The position numbers and the translations under genes were made by a program. 64,000 bases of DNA, from contig PBAL01000075.1 of the NCBI GenBank assembly GCA_002715965.1, positions 23,324-87,323 of the forward strand. Direction: 5' to 3'. The DNA comes from Verrucomicrobiales bacterium (GTDB taxonomy: Bacteria; Verrucomicrobiota; Verrucomicrobiia; Limisphaerales; JAYPXF01). This document shows, piece after piece, positions 1 through 8,252 of this stretch (position 1 is the first letter of the stretch; each line of letters starts with the position of its first letter). The notes under the pieces were generated by a model. It saw only the letters and a program-made list of their open reading frames with translations, was not told the DNA's origin and did no database searches.

Positions 1-208
1 CCGAAGGTGGAATCTCCTCCGGCTCACGGCTCGAATAGTCCGTATCAATCGTAAACGCATTGGTCGTGCCGAGCGTGCCCTTGGTCTTGTAATCGATGAT
101 GCTGTAGACCTGCTCGTCCGCCTTCTTATGGAAATAACTCGTGCTGCAGCCTGCCAGCGATAGCAGACTGGCAACAAGCACGAGGCGAATTGTCAGCGAT
201 CCATTCAA
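1..208 (-). CDS. Outer-membrane efflux (TolC-like) lipoprotein, N-terminus only
   Basis: Reading leftward from a TTG at 208 gives a positively charged start, a hydrophobic stretch (LVLVASLLSLAGC) and a lipobox LAGC, the signature of a signal-peptidase II lipoprotein. The next residues (CSTSYFHKKADEQVYSII) resemble the start of TolC-family outer-membrane efflux lipoproteins of Verrucomicrobiota and Planctomycetota, in which a tyrosine/basic stretch followed by A-D-x-x-V-Y is common; that match is from memory. The gene runs off the left edge, so the beta-barrel part is not visible. In-frame GTG codons lie farther upstream, but TTG gives the shortest normal signal peptide. The lipoprotein call is solid; the TolC assignment is moderate. 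Confidence 0.5.
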   Translation of the reverse strand, partial: MNGSLTIRLVLVASLLSLAGCSTSYFHKKADEQVYSIIDYKTKGTLGTTNAFTIDTDYSSREPEEIPPS

Positions 209-320
209 TCCAGATTGGGGAGAGCCAAGTGGCTCAAGCGGGGTTGGACGATTGTACGTGTCCGTATTATTCACCCGGATTTCAAGGTATTTCACATGAA
301 ACCCGCTGATTATGAAGGAG

Positions 321-1982
321 TTAGGAAGGCTCTACCCGCGCCGGTTGAACTCCTCCAGCCAAGGCCAGTCGTCCCCGCATAACTGACAATCCGACGACGG
401 CGAAGCAGCCCCAGACAAACCAATTCCCATGCTTCCAATAGAACGTCGTGATGTTGTGAAGTGGCAAACGCACATCGAACTGCTGGATACCTTCCGCGTA
501 AACCGAGCCCGTCCTGGGTAATCCAATTTTGCTTCCGCCCGCGTCTGAGAACGCGTCTCGCACACGCCCCGCCGGATCGATCCAGCAGGAGATTCCGTCA
601 TTGGCCGAACGCAAAAGCGGACGCCCGGTTTCCACCGAGCGAAAGATGGAGTTGATCGCATGCTGCCACTGCTCCGGTCCGCGGCCGAACCAACCGTCGT
701 TGGTAAGATTGATGAGGTAACGCGTCTTCTCTGTAACCGCGCGCCGGGCGAGATGCGCAAAGGCATCTTCGAAACAGATCAACACCGAGGCATTCAACAC
801 CGGGAATTGCACTGCCTCCGTTCCCGGCTTGAAGCCCACCTCGATCGGAGTGAACCACTTGAGAAGCGGAAGCCATTCCGACAACGGAACGTATTCCCCA
901 AAGATCACGAGATGTTGCTTGTCATACTGCGCGACCAGTTCACCCGCGGGGCTGACAAGGAATGCGGTGTTGAAATGATCGGGCCGGCCGGGTGGTCCCA
1001 CACCTTCGGCGTAGCGGGCGTCATTCCCATTACACACCAGCCACACTTCATGTTCACGGACCAGCTCGATCACCTGCTCGGAAATGTGCCTCTCATGACG
1101 AAGGTAGCCCGGCATGGCAGCTTCCGGCCAAAGCAACAATTGCGGTTTGTCCTTCAACGCCTCGCGTGACAGTTCCAGCAGGCGATTGAATCGATTGGTC
1201 TCAGCGGCAGGATCCCAAATCATCGTCTGCGGGACACTTGGTTGAATGGTGGCAACCCTCACCGGAATCGCAGATCGCTCCATCGCCTGATCGATCTCCC
1301 GGACGCGGCCCGTTCCCCACGCAAAGATCAGTGCGACCATTGAGAGCGGCAGAAAAATCTCGCGCCACGCCATGGCCCGCGAGCTCGGATTCCGTGCCAT
1401 GCCTTCCAACGCCAAGGCGAACGAAATGGAAAACCAGACAACGAGGAACGAAAGCCCCCCCACACCGGTGATCGAAGCCAGTTGAATCAACGGCACCAAT
1501 TCGAACTGCGTAACGCCAACCTGCAACCAGGGGAAGCCGGTCAGGAAACGTCCGATCGTAAACTCGATCGCCACCCAGAGCGCTGAGAGTTGGATCGCCC
1601 AGATCGTGCGGCCAATCCACGTCAAGGCGCACGGATCGCCATCAAACCTCTTAAGCAGCCAGCCGGCAAACCAGGCCCAGCCTCCATAGTACACCGCGTG
1701 ATAGCTGCTTAGCGCGACCCATCCCAGAACCGGAAACCCGGTCACCGGCATGAAGTTCATCCAGTACAGCGAAGGCAGCGCGAACCCCAGACCGAAGATC
1801 GAGCCCATCTGAAACGCCCCCTTTCCCGGCTCCGTCCGTGTCAGGATCAGCAACAAGCCAGGAATCACCCACGCCAGTCCCGCTACGCTCGACCGTGGAA
1901 ACGCGAACGAAAACGCAATCCCCAGGACAAGGGCCAAGCCGCGTCTCCATCGGGTAGATAATTTGGTGGGATCAAGATTCAC
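321..1982 (-). CDS. lnt: Apolipoprotein N-acyltransferase
   Basis: Inner-membrane enzyme that adds the third acyl chain to the N-terminal cysteine of lipoproteins. The N-terminal half is a run of hydrophobic segments and the C-terminal half is a nitrilase (carbon-nitrogen hydrolase) domain. The catalytic triad is visible: Glu in LLLWPEAAMPGY (near residue 287), Lys in YDKQHLVIFGEY (near 354) and Cys in SVLICFEDAF (near 402), close to the E. coli spacing. The open frame extends to 2132, but that would overlap the next gene by 83 bases and run through a palindromic intergenic element (2010-2028). I therefore prefer the GTG at 1982, giving about 553 residues, normal for the family. It sits next to a lipoprotein gene. 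Confidence 0.9.
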   Translation of the reverse strand: MNLDPTKLSTRWRRGLALVLGIAFSFAFPRSSVAGLAWVIPGLLLILTRTEPGKGAFQMGSIFGLGFALPSLYWMNFMPVTGFPVLGWVALSSYHAVYYGGWAWFAGWLLKRFDGDPCALTWIGRTIWAIQLSALWVAIEFTIGRFLTGFPWLQVGVTQFELVPLIQLASITGVGGLSFLVVWFSISFALALEGMARNPSSRAMAWREIFLPLSMVALIFAWGTGRVREIDQAMERSAIPVRVATIQPSVPQTMIWDPAAETNRFNRLLELSREALKDKPQLLLWPEAAMPGYLRHERHISEQVIELVREHEVWLVCNGNDARYAEGVGPPGRPDHFNTAFLVSPAGELVAQYDKQHLVIFGEYVPLSEWLPLLKWFTPIEVGFKPGTEAVQFPVLNASVLICFEDAFAHLARRAVTEKTRYLINLTNDGWFGRGPEQWQHAINSIFRSVETGRPLLRSANDGISCWIDPAGRVRDAFSDAGGSKIGLPRTGSVYAEGIQQFDVRLPLHNITTFYWKHGNWFVWGCFAVVGLSVMRGRLALAGGVQPARVEPS

Positions 1983-2009
1983 CAGGAACTCACGTGCGCA
2001 TCGTCGTAG

Positions 2010-2028
2010 CACAGGCGGCCCGCCTGTG
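2010..2028. repeat. Perfect 9-bp-arm palindromic hairpin
   Basis: CACAGGCGG-C-CCGCCTGTG, arms perfectly complementary with a single-base loop. It lies between the transporter stop and the preferred lnt start. A related but imperfect hairpin with the same CACA/TGTG ends and GC core lies at 62110-62134. It could act as a terminator-like stem, or be a dispersed REP-like element. Confidence 0.6.
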
Positions 2029-2049
2029 ACCACCCCGTTGAATGCGGAC

Positions 2050-2694
2050 TCAAACCACCAACCAATACGTCCCGCAAACCAACGCAGCCAACGAACACAC
2101 TCCGAAGACGGCATTGGGACCGAAAGGTTCAATCCACCTCGACCTCGTCATGCGTCCGACACCGGCCGCAAACAGTGTCATCGAAGCAATTGTCCCAACT
2201 CCATACGCAACAAGAAACAACACCGAATCCAACCGCGTCGGCATCGCAATCGCAGGCAAAACCGCGCAGAAATGCGCACTGCCCGCAAACCCATGCAAAA
2301 CGCCGATCAACCAGGCAGCATGACTATGCGTGTGCGCACCGCCTTGAAGATGACAATGTGGATGAGCGTGCTTCACCGCTCCATGTTCATGTTCGTGATG
2401 ATGAACGCGGCCTCGTTGAATGATCCGAAGCCCCCACAAACCCATCGCCACCAGCATCACCCCCACAATCACTTCCGACCAACCAGAGAAACTTTCGATC
2501 GGAATCAAATCACGAAACGCCAATGCAATCAGCCCCACCATCGCCACACCAAGGGAATGCCCCACGCCCCAGCGAAAGCCCAATCGCGCCCCCTCACCCT
2601 CCCTCGCCGACAAAGGTGCCACCGCAGCCAGATGATCCGGCCCCGAGACAACGTGAATGGTTCCAGCAAGAAATCCCAACCAAGCACCGAGCAT
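2050..2694 (-). CDS. HupE/UreH/RcnA-type nickel-cobalt transporter
   Basis: A 214-residue polytopic membrane protein. The N-terminus (GTIHVVSGPDHLAAVAPL) carries the H-x-x-x-G-P-D-H motif of the NiCoT/RcnA/UreH superfamily, and a second conserved stretch (GVGHSLGVAMVG) matches the GHS motif. The central loop is strongly histidine-rich (HHHEHEHGAVKHAHPHCH, then HTHSH), typical of a metal-binding cytoplasmic loop. About six hydrophobic segments are visible. The likely role is nickel or cobalt movement across the inner membrane; direction and metal cannot be told from sequence. No urease or hydrogenase genes lie nearby. It is upstream of lnt on the same strand. Confidence 0.8.
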   Translation of the reverse strand: MLGAWLGFLAGTIHVVSGPDHLAAVAPLSAREGEGARLGFRWGVGHSLGVAMVGLIALAFRDLIPIESFSGWSEVIVGVMLVAMGLWGLRIIQRGRVHHHEHEHGAVKHAHPHCHLQGGAHTHSHAAWLIGVLHGFAGSAHFCAVLPAIAMPTRLDSVLFLVAYGVGTIASMTLFAAGVGRMTRSRWIEPFGPNAVFGVCSLAALVCGTYWLVV

Positions 2695-2784
2695 AAATTC
2701 GCGCGCAGCTTAACGACCACCCAGACCTTGAACAGACTTAAAACCAACGACACGCGCCAATGCGCGTAATTGCAGATGGCTGGT

Positions 2785-2892
2785 GGAGCGCGGGGTTTAT
2801 CCCGCTTCAACGTGGCAATGCAAAGCTGCGTTGGAGAGTTATTTGATTCGTTTACAAAGAGAGACCGTGAAGCGGAATCAATTCTGCGCTCC
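2785..2892. repeat. Inverted pair of 25-bp GC-rich elements; rest of 2695-3070 otherwise empty
   Basis: A 25-base motif beginning GGAGCGCGGGG and ending CCCGCTTCA at 2785-2809 recurs inverted at 2868-2892 with 20 of 25 positions identical. The first copy also contains its own stem GCGGG/CCCGC. Each copy could fold alone or the two could pair. The remainder of the roughly 370-base gap shows no convincing gene: the open frames crossing it are antisense to, or extend into, the neighbouring genes. Confidence 0.55.
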
Positions 2893-3070
2893 AGCCCAAC
2901 CGCCGGTTCGCAACCACTGACCTGCAGTCCCTCCCGCCAATGACTACGCACGATCTTGGGGTGATTCCTTTGTTCGCATCCGACGTGCAAGAAACGACGC
3001 AATTACATAAACATGTCAATTCACGGACAAAGCGATCGCTTGGAGGTGAATCAAGCGTTAGCCTTCGCCC

Positions 3071-4225
3071 ATGGCCCGCCCCAATCGATCGCGCATTCTT
3101 CCGAAACGTATCCAACAAATCGCTCGCCGTTCCTTTCTTCGCACCGGATCGATTGCAATTGGAGCGGCAGCTGGTTCGACATTGGCAGCTCAATCGCCCA
3201 AGCGGCTGGTCGATCGGGATCTCGCAGAGGCGATGGGACGCGCGGAATTGTCCATGCTCTTCAAAGGGAACTCAGCTGCGGAAGCACGCCAGTGGCAGAA
3301 AGAGTTCCGCAAGAAACTGGAATCACTCATCGGTGATTCGTCGCCTCCGGCCAAGTGGACTGTCACGGTTGAAGACGTTTCCAAGCAACCAGACCACACC
3401 CGGCATCAACTCCTGCTCGAAGCACCGGGTGTTCCGTCCGCGCCGGTCTACCTGCTGATTCCCAAGGGCATCAAGCAGGGTGAAAAACGTCCGGGCGTTC
3501 TCGCAACGCATGGACACGGAGAATTCGGCTACGAACCGATTGCTGGCCGAAGCGACATCCCGGGCGTGGCTGAGAACATCAAGCGGCACAACTACGACTA
3601 CGGCCTACAATATGTGCGAGGCGGATACGTGGTAGTTGCGCCCTGCCTCATTCCCTTTGGTCGTCGGGTGGATCGCAAGAAATATGGCGGCAAGGACCCG
3701 TGCGCCGTTTCGTTCGTCCGCATGCAGGCGCTTGGCAAGTTGCCGCTCACCGCAAATCTCCGGGATCAACGTTGGTGTCTGGATCTGTTGCAGAGTCGTC
3801 CTGAAGTCGACCGCGACCACATCGGCGCGGTGGGCCTCTCGTATGGCGGGAGGATGACCATGATGGTCTCCGCCATCGACCAGCGCATCAAGGTCGCCTC
3901 AGTCAGCGGTGCGTTGAACCTCCTACAAGAGCGCATGACCCTGCGGCACAGTTGCGGCGCGCAGATGATTCCTGGCTTGTTGAATTATGGCGATTACTCC
4001 GAAATCGGTTCCCTGATTGCGCCCCGTCCCTGCGTTTGGGAAACAGGTTCAACGGACGGATTGATCGTGCCGAAATGGGACGAGGTGTTTCGAAATCGCC
4101 TTCGCAAGATCTATCGCGCACTCGGCGTTCCTGATCAGCTCCACTTCGATCAATTCGAAGGCGGCCACGTCTGGAGCGGCCGGATTGCATTCCCGCTCTT
4201 CGACAAGGTATTGAAAGGAAAGTAA
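3071..4225 (+). CDS. Secreted alpha/beta hydrolase (dienelactone hydrolase/acetyl-xylan esterase-like)
   Basis: 384 residues. The N-terminus has a twin-arginine-like leader (ARRSFLRTGSIAIGAAAG), so export by the Tat route is likely. The fold is alpha/beta hydrolase: a strand followed by ATHGHGEFG, the nucleophile elbow G-L-S-Y-G-G (Ser near residue 256), a likely acid Asp in ETGSTDGL and the catalytic His in EGGHVW. Such proteins are often annotated as dienelactone hydrolases, acetyl-xylan esterases or family 15 carbohydrate esterases; the substrate cannot be fixed here. The stop codon directly abuts the ATG of a sulfatase, so the two are probably co-transcribed and may act on the same decorated polysaccharide. 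Confidence 0.8.
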   Translation: MARPNRSRILPKRIQQIARRSFLRTGSIAIGAAAGSTLAAQSPKRLVDRDLAEAMGRAELSMLFKGNSAAEARQWQKEFRKKLESLIGDSSPPAKWTVTVEDVSKQPDHTRHQLLLEAPGVPSAPVYLLIPKGIKQGEKRPGVLATHGHGEFGYEPIAGRSDIPGVAENIKRHNYDYGLQYVRGGYVVVAPCLIPFGRRVDRKKYGGKDPCAVSFVRMQALGKLPLTANLRDQRWCLDLLQSRPEVDRDHIGAVGLSYGGRMTMMVSAIDQRIKVASVSGALNLLQERMTLRHSCGAQMIPGLLNYGDYSEIGSLIAPRPCVWETGSTDGLIVPKWDEVFRNRLRKIYRALGVPDQLHFDQFEGGHVWSGRIAFPLFDKVLKGK

Positions 4226-5713
4226 ATGGACCGGCGGGAATTCATCAACACACTAGCTGCCGCAAACGTAGGTGCAGCCACCGCGCTCCAGGCGAAAAAG
4301 CAAGAAACGCCGAACCAACCTGCGCCTGCCGACGCACCGAACGTACTTTGGATCTGCACCGATCAACAACGCTGGGACACCATTCACGCGCTGGGCAACA
4401 AGCACATTCGCACGCCGAACATCGATCGGCTGTGTCGCGAAGGCGTGGCGTTTACCCACGCGCATTGTCAGAATCCGATCTGCACACCCAGTCGCGCGAG
4501 TTTCCTCACGGGGATGTATCCGCGTTATCTGAGCGCCTGCAAAAACGGCACGGCTGACTGGGCCAACGAATCACCGCTGGTCACCAAGACCCTTGCCGGC
4601 GCCGGATACGATTGCGGCCTCGCCGGGAAGTTCCATCTGACCGCAGCTCACAACCGAATCGAACCGCGGCTGGCCGATGGCTATCGCGTTTTTCATTGGT
4701 CACACCATCCGCACGACAGCTGGCCCGAAGGACATGCCTATAAGGATTGGTTGACCGAACAGGGACACGAATACGGCCCTCTGAAGAAGAAATCCGGAGG
4801 TGGTATTCCAGCCGAGTTCCACCAGACCAAGTGGTGCGCAGATCGCGCGATTGATTTCATGCTCGAGAAGCGAAGCTCTCCCTGGCTCTTCAGCTACAAT
4901 TGCTTCGACCCGCATCCACCTCTCGATCCACCGAAGAAGTATCTGGATCGGATGGACATCAAGAACCTTCCCCTGCCCGACTGGACAGATGAGGATTTGA
5001 AGGAAGAAGGACGTTTGGCCAAGGCAGGTGTGAATTTTCAATCAACCGCCAAATCACGAACGAGCAAGAAGGCACGCACGGATCTCGCCAAATATTGGGC
5101 GATGATCGAACTGATCGACGATCACGTCGGGCGAATGGTCGAGGCCCTTGAAGAATCCGGTCAACGGGACAACACGGTCATCATCTTCACCAGTGATCAC
5201 GGACACATGATCGGCGACCACGGGTTGACCGCAAAGGGCTGTCGTTTCTACGAAGGCCTGGTTCGCGTTCCACTGATCATGTCTTGTCCCGGGCGATTCA
5301 AAAAGGGCATCAAAAGCGACGCGTTGGTCGAACTCACAGACCTCACCCCAACCTTGCTCGAACTTGCCGGCCGGTCCGTTCCTGAGGCGATGCACGGCAA
5401 ATCGCTCCTTCCCATCCTCACTGGTTCAGCCAATCCCGACGACCACCGGGAATTCGTCCGTTGCACCTACACCGAAACGCTGCAGGGCGCGCCGTCGTGG
5501 GGAACAATGATACGTGATCGGCGCTATAAGCTGTGCAACTACCACGGCACGGGCTTGGGGCAGCTGTTTGATATGAAGGAAGACCCGAACGAACACCGCA
5601 ACCTCTGGGACAGTCCCGCCCATGCTGAGATCAAGGCGAAGTTGATGGTGAAGAGCTTCGATGCCGAAGCGATGACCGCAGATTCCGGCGCTCCGAGAAT
5701 TGGTCGGTACTAA
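4226..5713 (+). CDS. Secreted sulfatase (arylsulfatase family)
   Basis: 495 residues with a Tat-type start (DRREFINTLAAANVGAA). After it comes the conserved sulfatase opening NVLWICTDQQRWD with metal-binding Asp residues. The formylglycine motif C-T-P-S-R-A lies near residue 87 and is followed by the usual FLTGMYP. Further conserved stretches are GLAGKFHL, DPHPPLDPP and the C-terminal metal site TSDHGHMIGDHG. It would hydrolyse sulfate esters after conversion of the cysteine to formylglycine; no maturase gene is in this window. It starts immediately after the hydrolase stop codon, so translational coupling is likely. Substrate (glycan or small molecule) is unknown. Confidence 0.9.
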   Translation: MDRREFINTLAAANVGAATALQAKKQETPNQPAPADAPNVLWICTDQQRWDTIHALGNKHIRTPNIDRLCREGVAFTHAHCQNPICTPSRASFLTGMYPRYLSACKNGTADWANESPLVTKTLAGAGYDCGLAGKFHLTAAHNRIEPRLADGYRVFHWSHHPHDSWPEGHAYKDWLTEQGHEYGPLKKKSGGGIPAEFHQTKWCADRAIDFMLEKRSSPWLFSYNCFDPHPPLDPPKKYLDRMDIKNLPLPDWTDEDLKEEGRLAKAGVNFQSTAKSRTSKKARTDLAKYWAMIELIDDHVGRMVEALEESGQRDNTVIIFTSDHGHMIGDHGLTAKGCRFYEGLVRVPLIMSCPGRFKKGIKSDALVELTDLTPTLLELAGRSVPEAMHGKSLLPILTGSANPDDHREFVRCTYTETLQGAPSWGTMIRDRRYKLCNYHGTGLGQLFDMKEDPNEHRNLWDSPAHAEIKAKLMVKSFDAEAMTADSGAPRIGRY

Positions 5714-5719
5714 TCCCCT

Positions 5720-5915
5720 TAGCAGCCAACGTGAGGAGGCTGCATCGAGCCACAGAAACAATCGACCCGCTATTCACGCCAATGTCCGCCAATATCGGAC
5801 GGTTGAACTGTCGGCTGATCAGTCCTGCACTCATCTCTACATCCTCTTTTCCATTAGCGTCGATTAGCGGTATCTAACAACGCAAGCGCACCCAGCCTCC
5901 TCACGTCGACTGCTA
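5720..5915. repeat. Inverted repeat pair, 23-bp arms, about 150 bp apart
   Basis: TAGCAG-CCA-ACGTGAGGAGGCTG (5720-5742) recurs in inverted orientation at 5893-5915 as TAGCAG-TCG-ACGTGAGGAGGCTG, 20 of 23 positions matching and the last 14 identical. The enclosed 150 bases contain no convincing gene. The arrangement fits a small non-autonomous element (MITE-like) or a large cruciform. It fills the gap between the sulfatase and the SDR gene. Confidence 0.65.
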
Positions 5916-5961
5916 CTGAATAGGGCCTGACTCCCCTGCTGCCCTTCCGTATGCTCCGCCC

Positions 5962-6714
5962 GTGATTTCCATTGATCTGACAGGCAAGACCGCCCTTGTC
6001 ACCGGAAGTGGCCAGGGGCTTGGCAAAGCGACGGCAACGCGCTTGCACAAAGCCGGCGCACAGGTTGCCGTAAACTATTTCCCGGATCCTGAAGGCGTGA
6101 ACAAAGCTCGCGCAGAGGAGACAGTTTCTGAATTGGGGGAACGCGCGGTTGCAGTAGGAGGCGATGTGCGCGATCGCAGTTCCATATCCGCGATGTTTGA
6201 AAAAGTCGCAGAGAGATTTGACGCGATCGACATCGTCATCAACAACGCTGCTGTCCTCCGAGACCGTTCGATCAAGAAAATGGATCACAGCGATTGGGAC
6301 GCAGTGATCCAGACCAACCTCACGGGCGTGTATAACGTCTGCAAGGAAGCAGCCACGCGCCTCGCCGACGGCGGGCGCATTGTCAGCATGGCTTCCATTT
6401 CCGGATTCGTCGGTTTCTTTGGCCAGGCGAATTATTCTGCAGCCAAGGCCGGCGTGGTTGGATTGACGAAAGTTTTGAGCAAAGAACTTGCGAAACGGCG
6501 CATCACCGTCAATGCGGTTGCGCCAGGCGTCGTTCTTACCGAGATGGGCAAGTCCATTCCCGACGCCGCGCGCCAGGAGATGTTGAAGCAGATTCCGCTT
6601 AACCGATTCGGCGAACCGAACGAAATCGCCAACGCGATACTGTTCCTCTGCAGTCCCCTCGCCGAATACATCACCGGGCAGACGATCCACGTCAATGGCG
6701 GTTGGTATGCATGA
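5962..6714 (+). CDS. SDR oxidoreductase (FabG/PhaB/3-hydroxybutyrate dehydrogenase-like)
   Basis: 250 residues, the normal length of a classical short-chain dehydrogenase. The NAD(P)-binding motif T-G-S-G-Q-G-L-G lies near residue 15, NNAA near 93, the catalytic Ser in SMASISG and the Y-x-x-x-K pair in NYSAAKAG near residue 157. The start is a GTG; no upstream ATG fits. The gene overlaps a CoA-transferase by four bases and is followed by a thiolase. In that context it probably interconverts a 3-hydroxyacyl and 3-oxoacyl compound such as 3-hydroxybutyrate/acetoacetate (or the CoA esters). By sequence alone it could equally be a FabG-type ketoacyl reductase. Confidence 0.85.
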   Translation: MISIDLTGKTALVTGSGQGLGKATATRLHKAGAQVAVNYFPDPEGVNKARAEETVSELGERAVAVGGDVRDRSSISAMFEKVAERFDAIDIVINNAAVLRDRSIKKMDHSDWDAVIQTNLTGVYNVCKEAATRLADGGRIVSMASISGFVGFFGQANYSAAKAGVVGLTKVLSKELAKRRITVNAVAPGVVLTEMGKSIPDAARQEMLKQIPLNRFGEPNEIANAILFLCSPLAEYITGQTIHVNGGWYA

Positions 6715-8252
6715 GTTTGCCACGCGATCAAAAACTCTGTTCAGCCGATGAAGCCGTCGCATTGATCCAAGACGGAGAAGTCGTCGCATGCGGTGGCTTC
6801 GTCGGAGCGGCTCATCCGGAGGGGCTCACGGCAGCCATCGAACGTCGCTTTCTGAGCAAGAAAGGCCCGGCCGATCTCACTCTCGTATACGGCGCCGGGC
6901 AAGGAGACGGGAAGACGCGCGGCTTGAATCACCTCGCGCACGAAGGCCTCGTCAAGCGCGTGATCGGTGGGCACTGGGGACTCGTTCCGGGAATGGGGCG
7001 ACTGGCGATCGAAGGGAAGATTGAGGCTTACAACTTCCCCCAAGGCGTGATCTGTCATCTGCTGCGCGACATTGCCGCAAGCCGGCCGGGGGCGATTTCA
7101 CGCGTTGGTTTGGGCACGTTCATCGATCCCGACAATCAAGGTGGCCGTTTGAATTCTCGCACCACCGAAGAATTGGTCGAGCGGGTCGAGTTGAACGGAG
7201 AACCCTACCTCTTCTACAAATCCTTCCCGATCAAAGTCGGGCTGATTCGTGCAACCACGGCCGACCCGTCCGGAAATCTCTCAATGGAAGACGAAGCTGT
7301 AATCGGTGAAGTCCTGCCGATCGCACAGGCAGTTCGTAACTCGGGTGGCATTGTCCTCGCTCAGGTAAAACAGCTTTCCGATCAGCCCTGTTCACCACAA
7401 TCAGTCTCCGTTCCGGGAATCCTCGTCGATCACATTGTCGTGGCCGAAGACAACGAACACGACCAGACCTTTGGCGAGCACATGAATCCCGCCTACTGTA
7501 GCGCATCCTATGAATCGCACAACAATGCTGGTGAGCCGATGCCCTTGAACGAACGGCGAGTCATTGCTGCTCGGGCCTGCGACGAACTTCGGTCCGGTGA
7601 CATCGCAAACCTCGGCATCGGAATGCCCGAAGGGATCGCGCTCATCGCTGCCGAATGTGGAATCCTCGCGGATGTGACACTCACCGTGGAAAGCGGGCCC
7701 ATTGGAGGAATTCCCGCGGGCGGTTTGAGCTTCGGTGCGGCAACTCATCCGGATGCGATCGTGGATCAACCAGCCCAGTTCGATTTCTACGACGGAGGTG
7801 GATTGGACTATGCGGCGTTGGGCGCAGCGCAGATTGACGAACAGGGAAACGTCAATGTGTCGAAGTTTGGAATGCGACTGGCAGGTGTGGGTGGCTTCGT
7901 GAACATTTCACAAAATGCCAAGCGACTCATCTTCTGCGGAACGATGACCTCCGGCGGGCTGGTAACGAAAATCCAAAATGGCCGATTGATGATTGAGTGC
8001 GAAGGGCGCAATCGGAAGTTTCTCAAGACAGTCGAACAGGTTTCCTTCAGCGGCAAACTAGCAGGGGACGCGCAACGCGATGTGCTCTACGTCACCGAAC
8101 GCGCGGTCTTCCGACTCGAAACCGCGGGACTACGTCTCATTGAAATCGCACCGGGGATCGACCTTCAAAAACACGTACTCGACGTAATGGATTTCAAGCC
8201 GATCATCTGCGACGTAAAAACCATGTCCGATCACCTATTCCGCCATGAGTGA
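6711..8252 (+). CDS. Fused two-domain acyl-CoA:acetate/3-ketoacid CoA-transferase
   Basis: 513 residues from the ATG at 6711, which overlaps the SDR stop as ATGA; an in-frame TTG at 6702 is possible. The two halves correspond to the alpha and beta subunits of family I CoA-transferases in one chain, as in YdiF and mitochondrial SCOT. The alpha part has EVVACGGFVGAAHPEGL near the N-terminus; the beta part has NLGIGMPEGIA and the catalytic glutamate in TVESGPIGG near residue 327. It would move CoA between a donor acyl-CoA and acetate or acetoacetate. With the flanking SDR and thiolase it completes a ketone-body-type pathway: hydroxybutyrate to acetoacetate to acetoacetyl-CoA to acetyl-CoA, or the reverse. 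Confidence 0.88.
   Translation: MSLPRDQKLCSADEAVALIQDGEVVACGGFVGAAHPEGLTAAIERRFLSKKGPADLTLVYGAGQGDGKTRGLNHLAHEGLVKRVIGGHWGLVPGMGRLAIEGKIEAYNFPQGVICHLLRDIAASRPGAISRVGLGTFIDPDNQGGRLNSRTTEELVERVELNGEPYLFYKSFPIKVGLIRATTADPSGNLSMEDEAVIGEVLPIAQAVRNSGGIVLAQVKQLSDQPCSPQSVSVPGILVDHIVVAEDNEHDQTFGEHMNPAYCSASYESHNNAGEPMPLNERRVIAARACDELRSGDIANLGIGMPEGIALIAAECGILADVTLTVESGPIGGIPAGGLSFGAATHPDAIVDQPAQFDFYDGGGLDYAALGAAQIDEQGNVNVSKFGMRLAGVGGFVNISQNAKRLIFCGTMTSGGLVTKIQNGRLMIECEGRNRKFLKTVEQVSFSGKLAGDAQRDVLYVTERAVFRLETAGLRLIEIAPGIDLQKHVLDVMDFKPIICDVKTMSDHLFRHE

Noticed and set aside
1963..2769. 268-codon plus-strand frame across the His-rich transporter
   Set aside because: It is antisense to a clear membrane transporter and its translation is a His/Arg/Pro-rich composition typical of a shadow frame.
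2852..3193. 113-codon minus-strand frame rich in Cys
   Set aside because: It overlaps the start of the plus-strand hydrolase and has no coherent hydrophobic or motif pattern; the Cys residues come from antisense reading of GC-rich codons.
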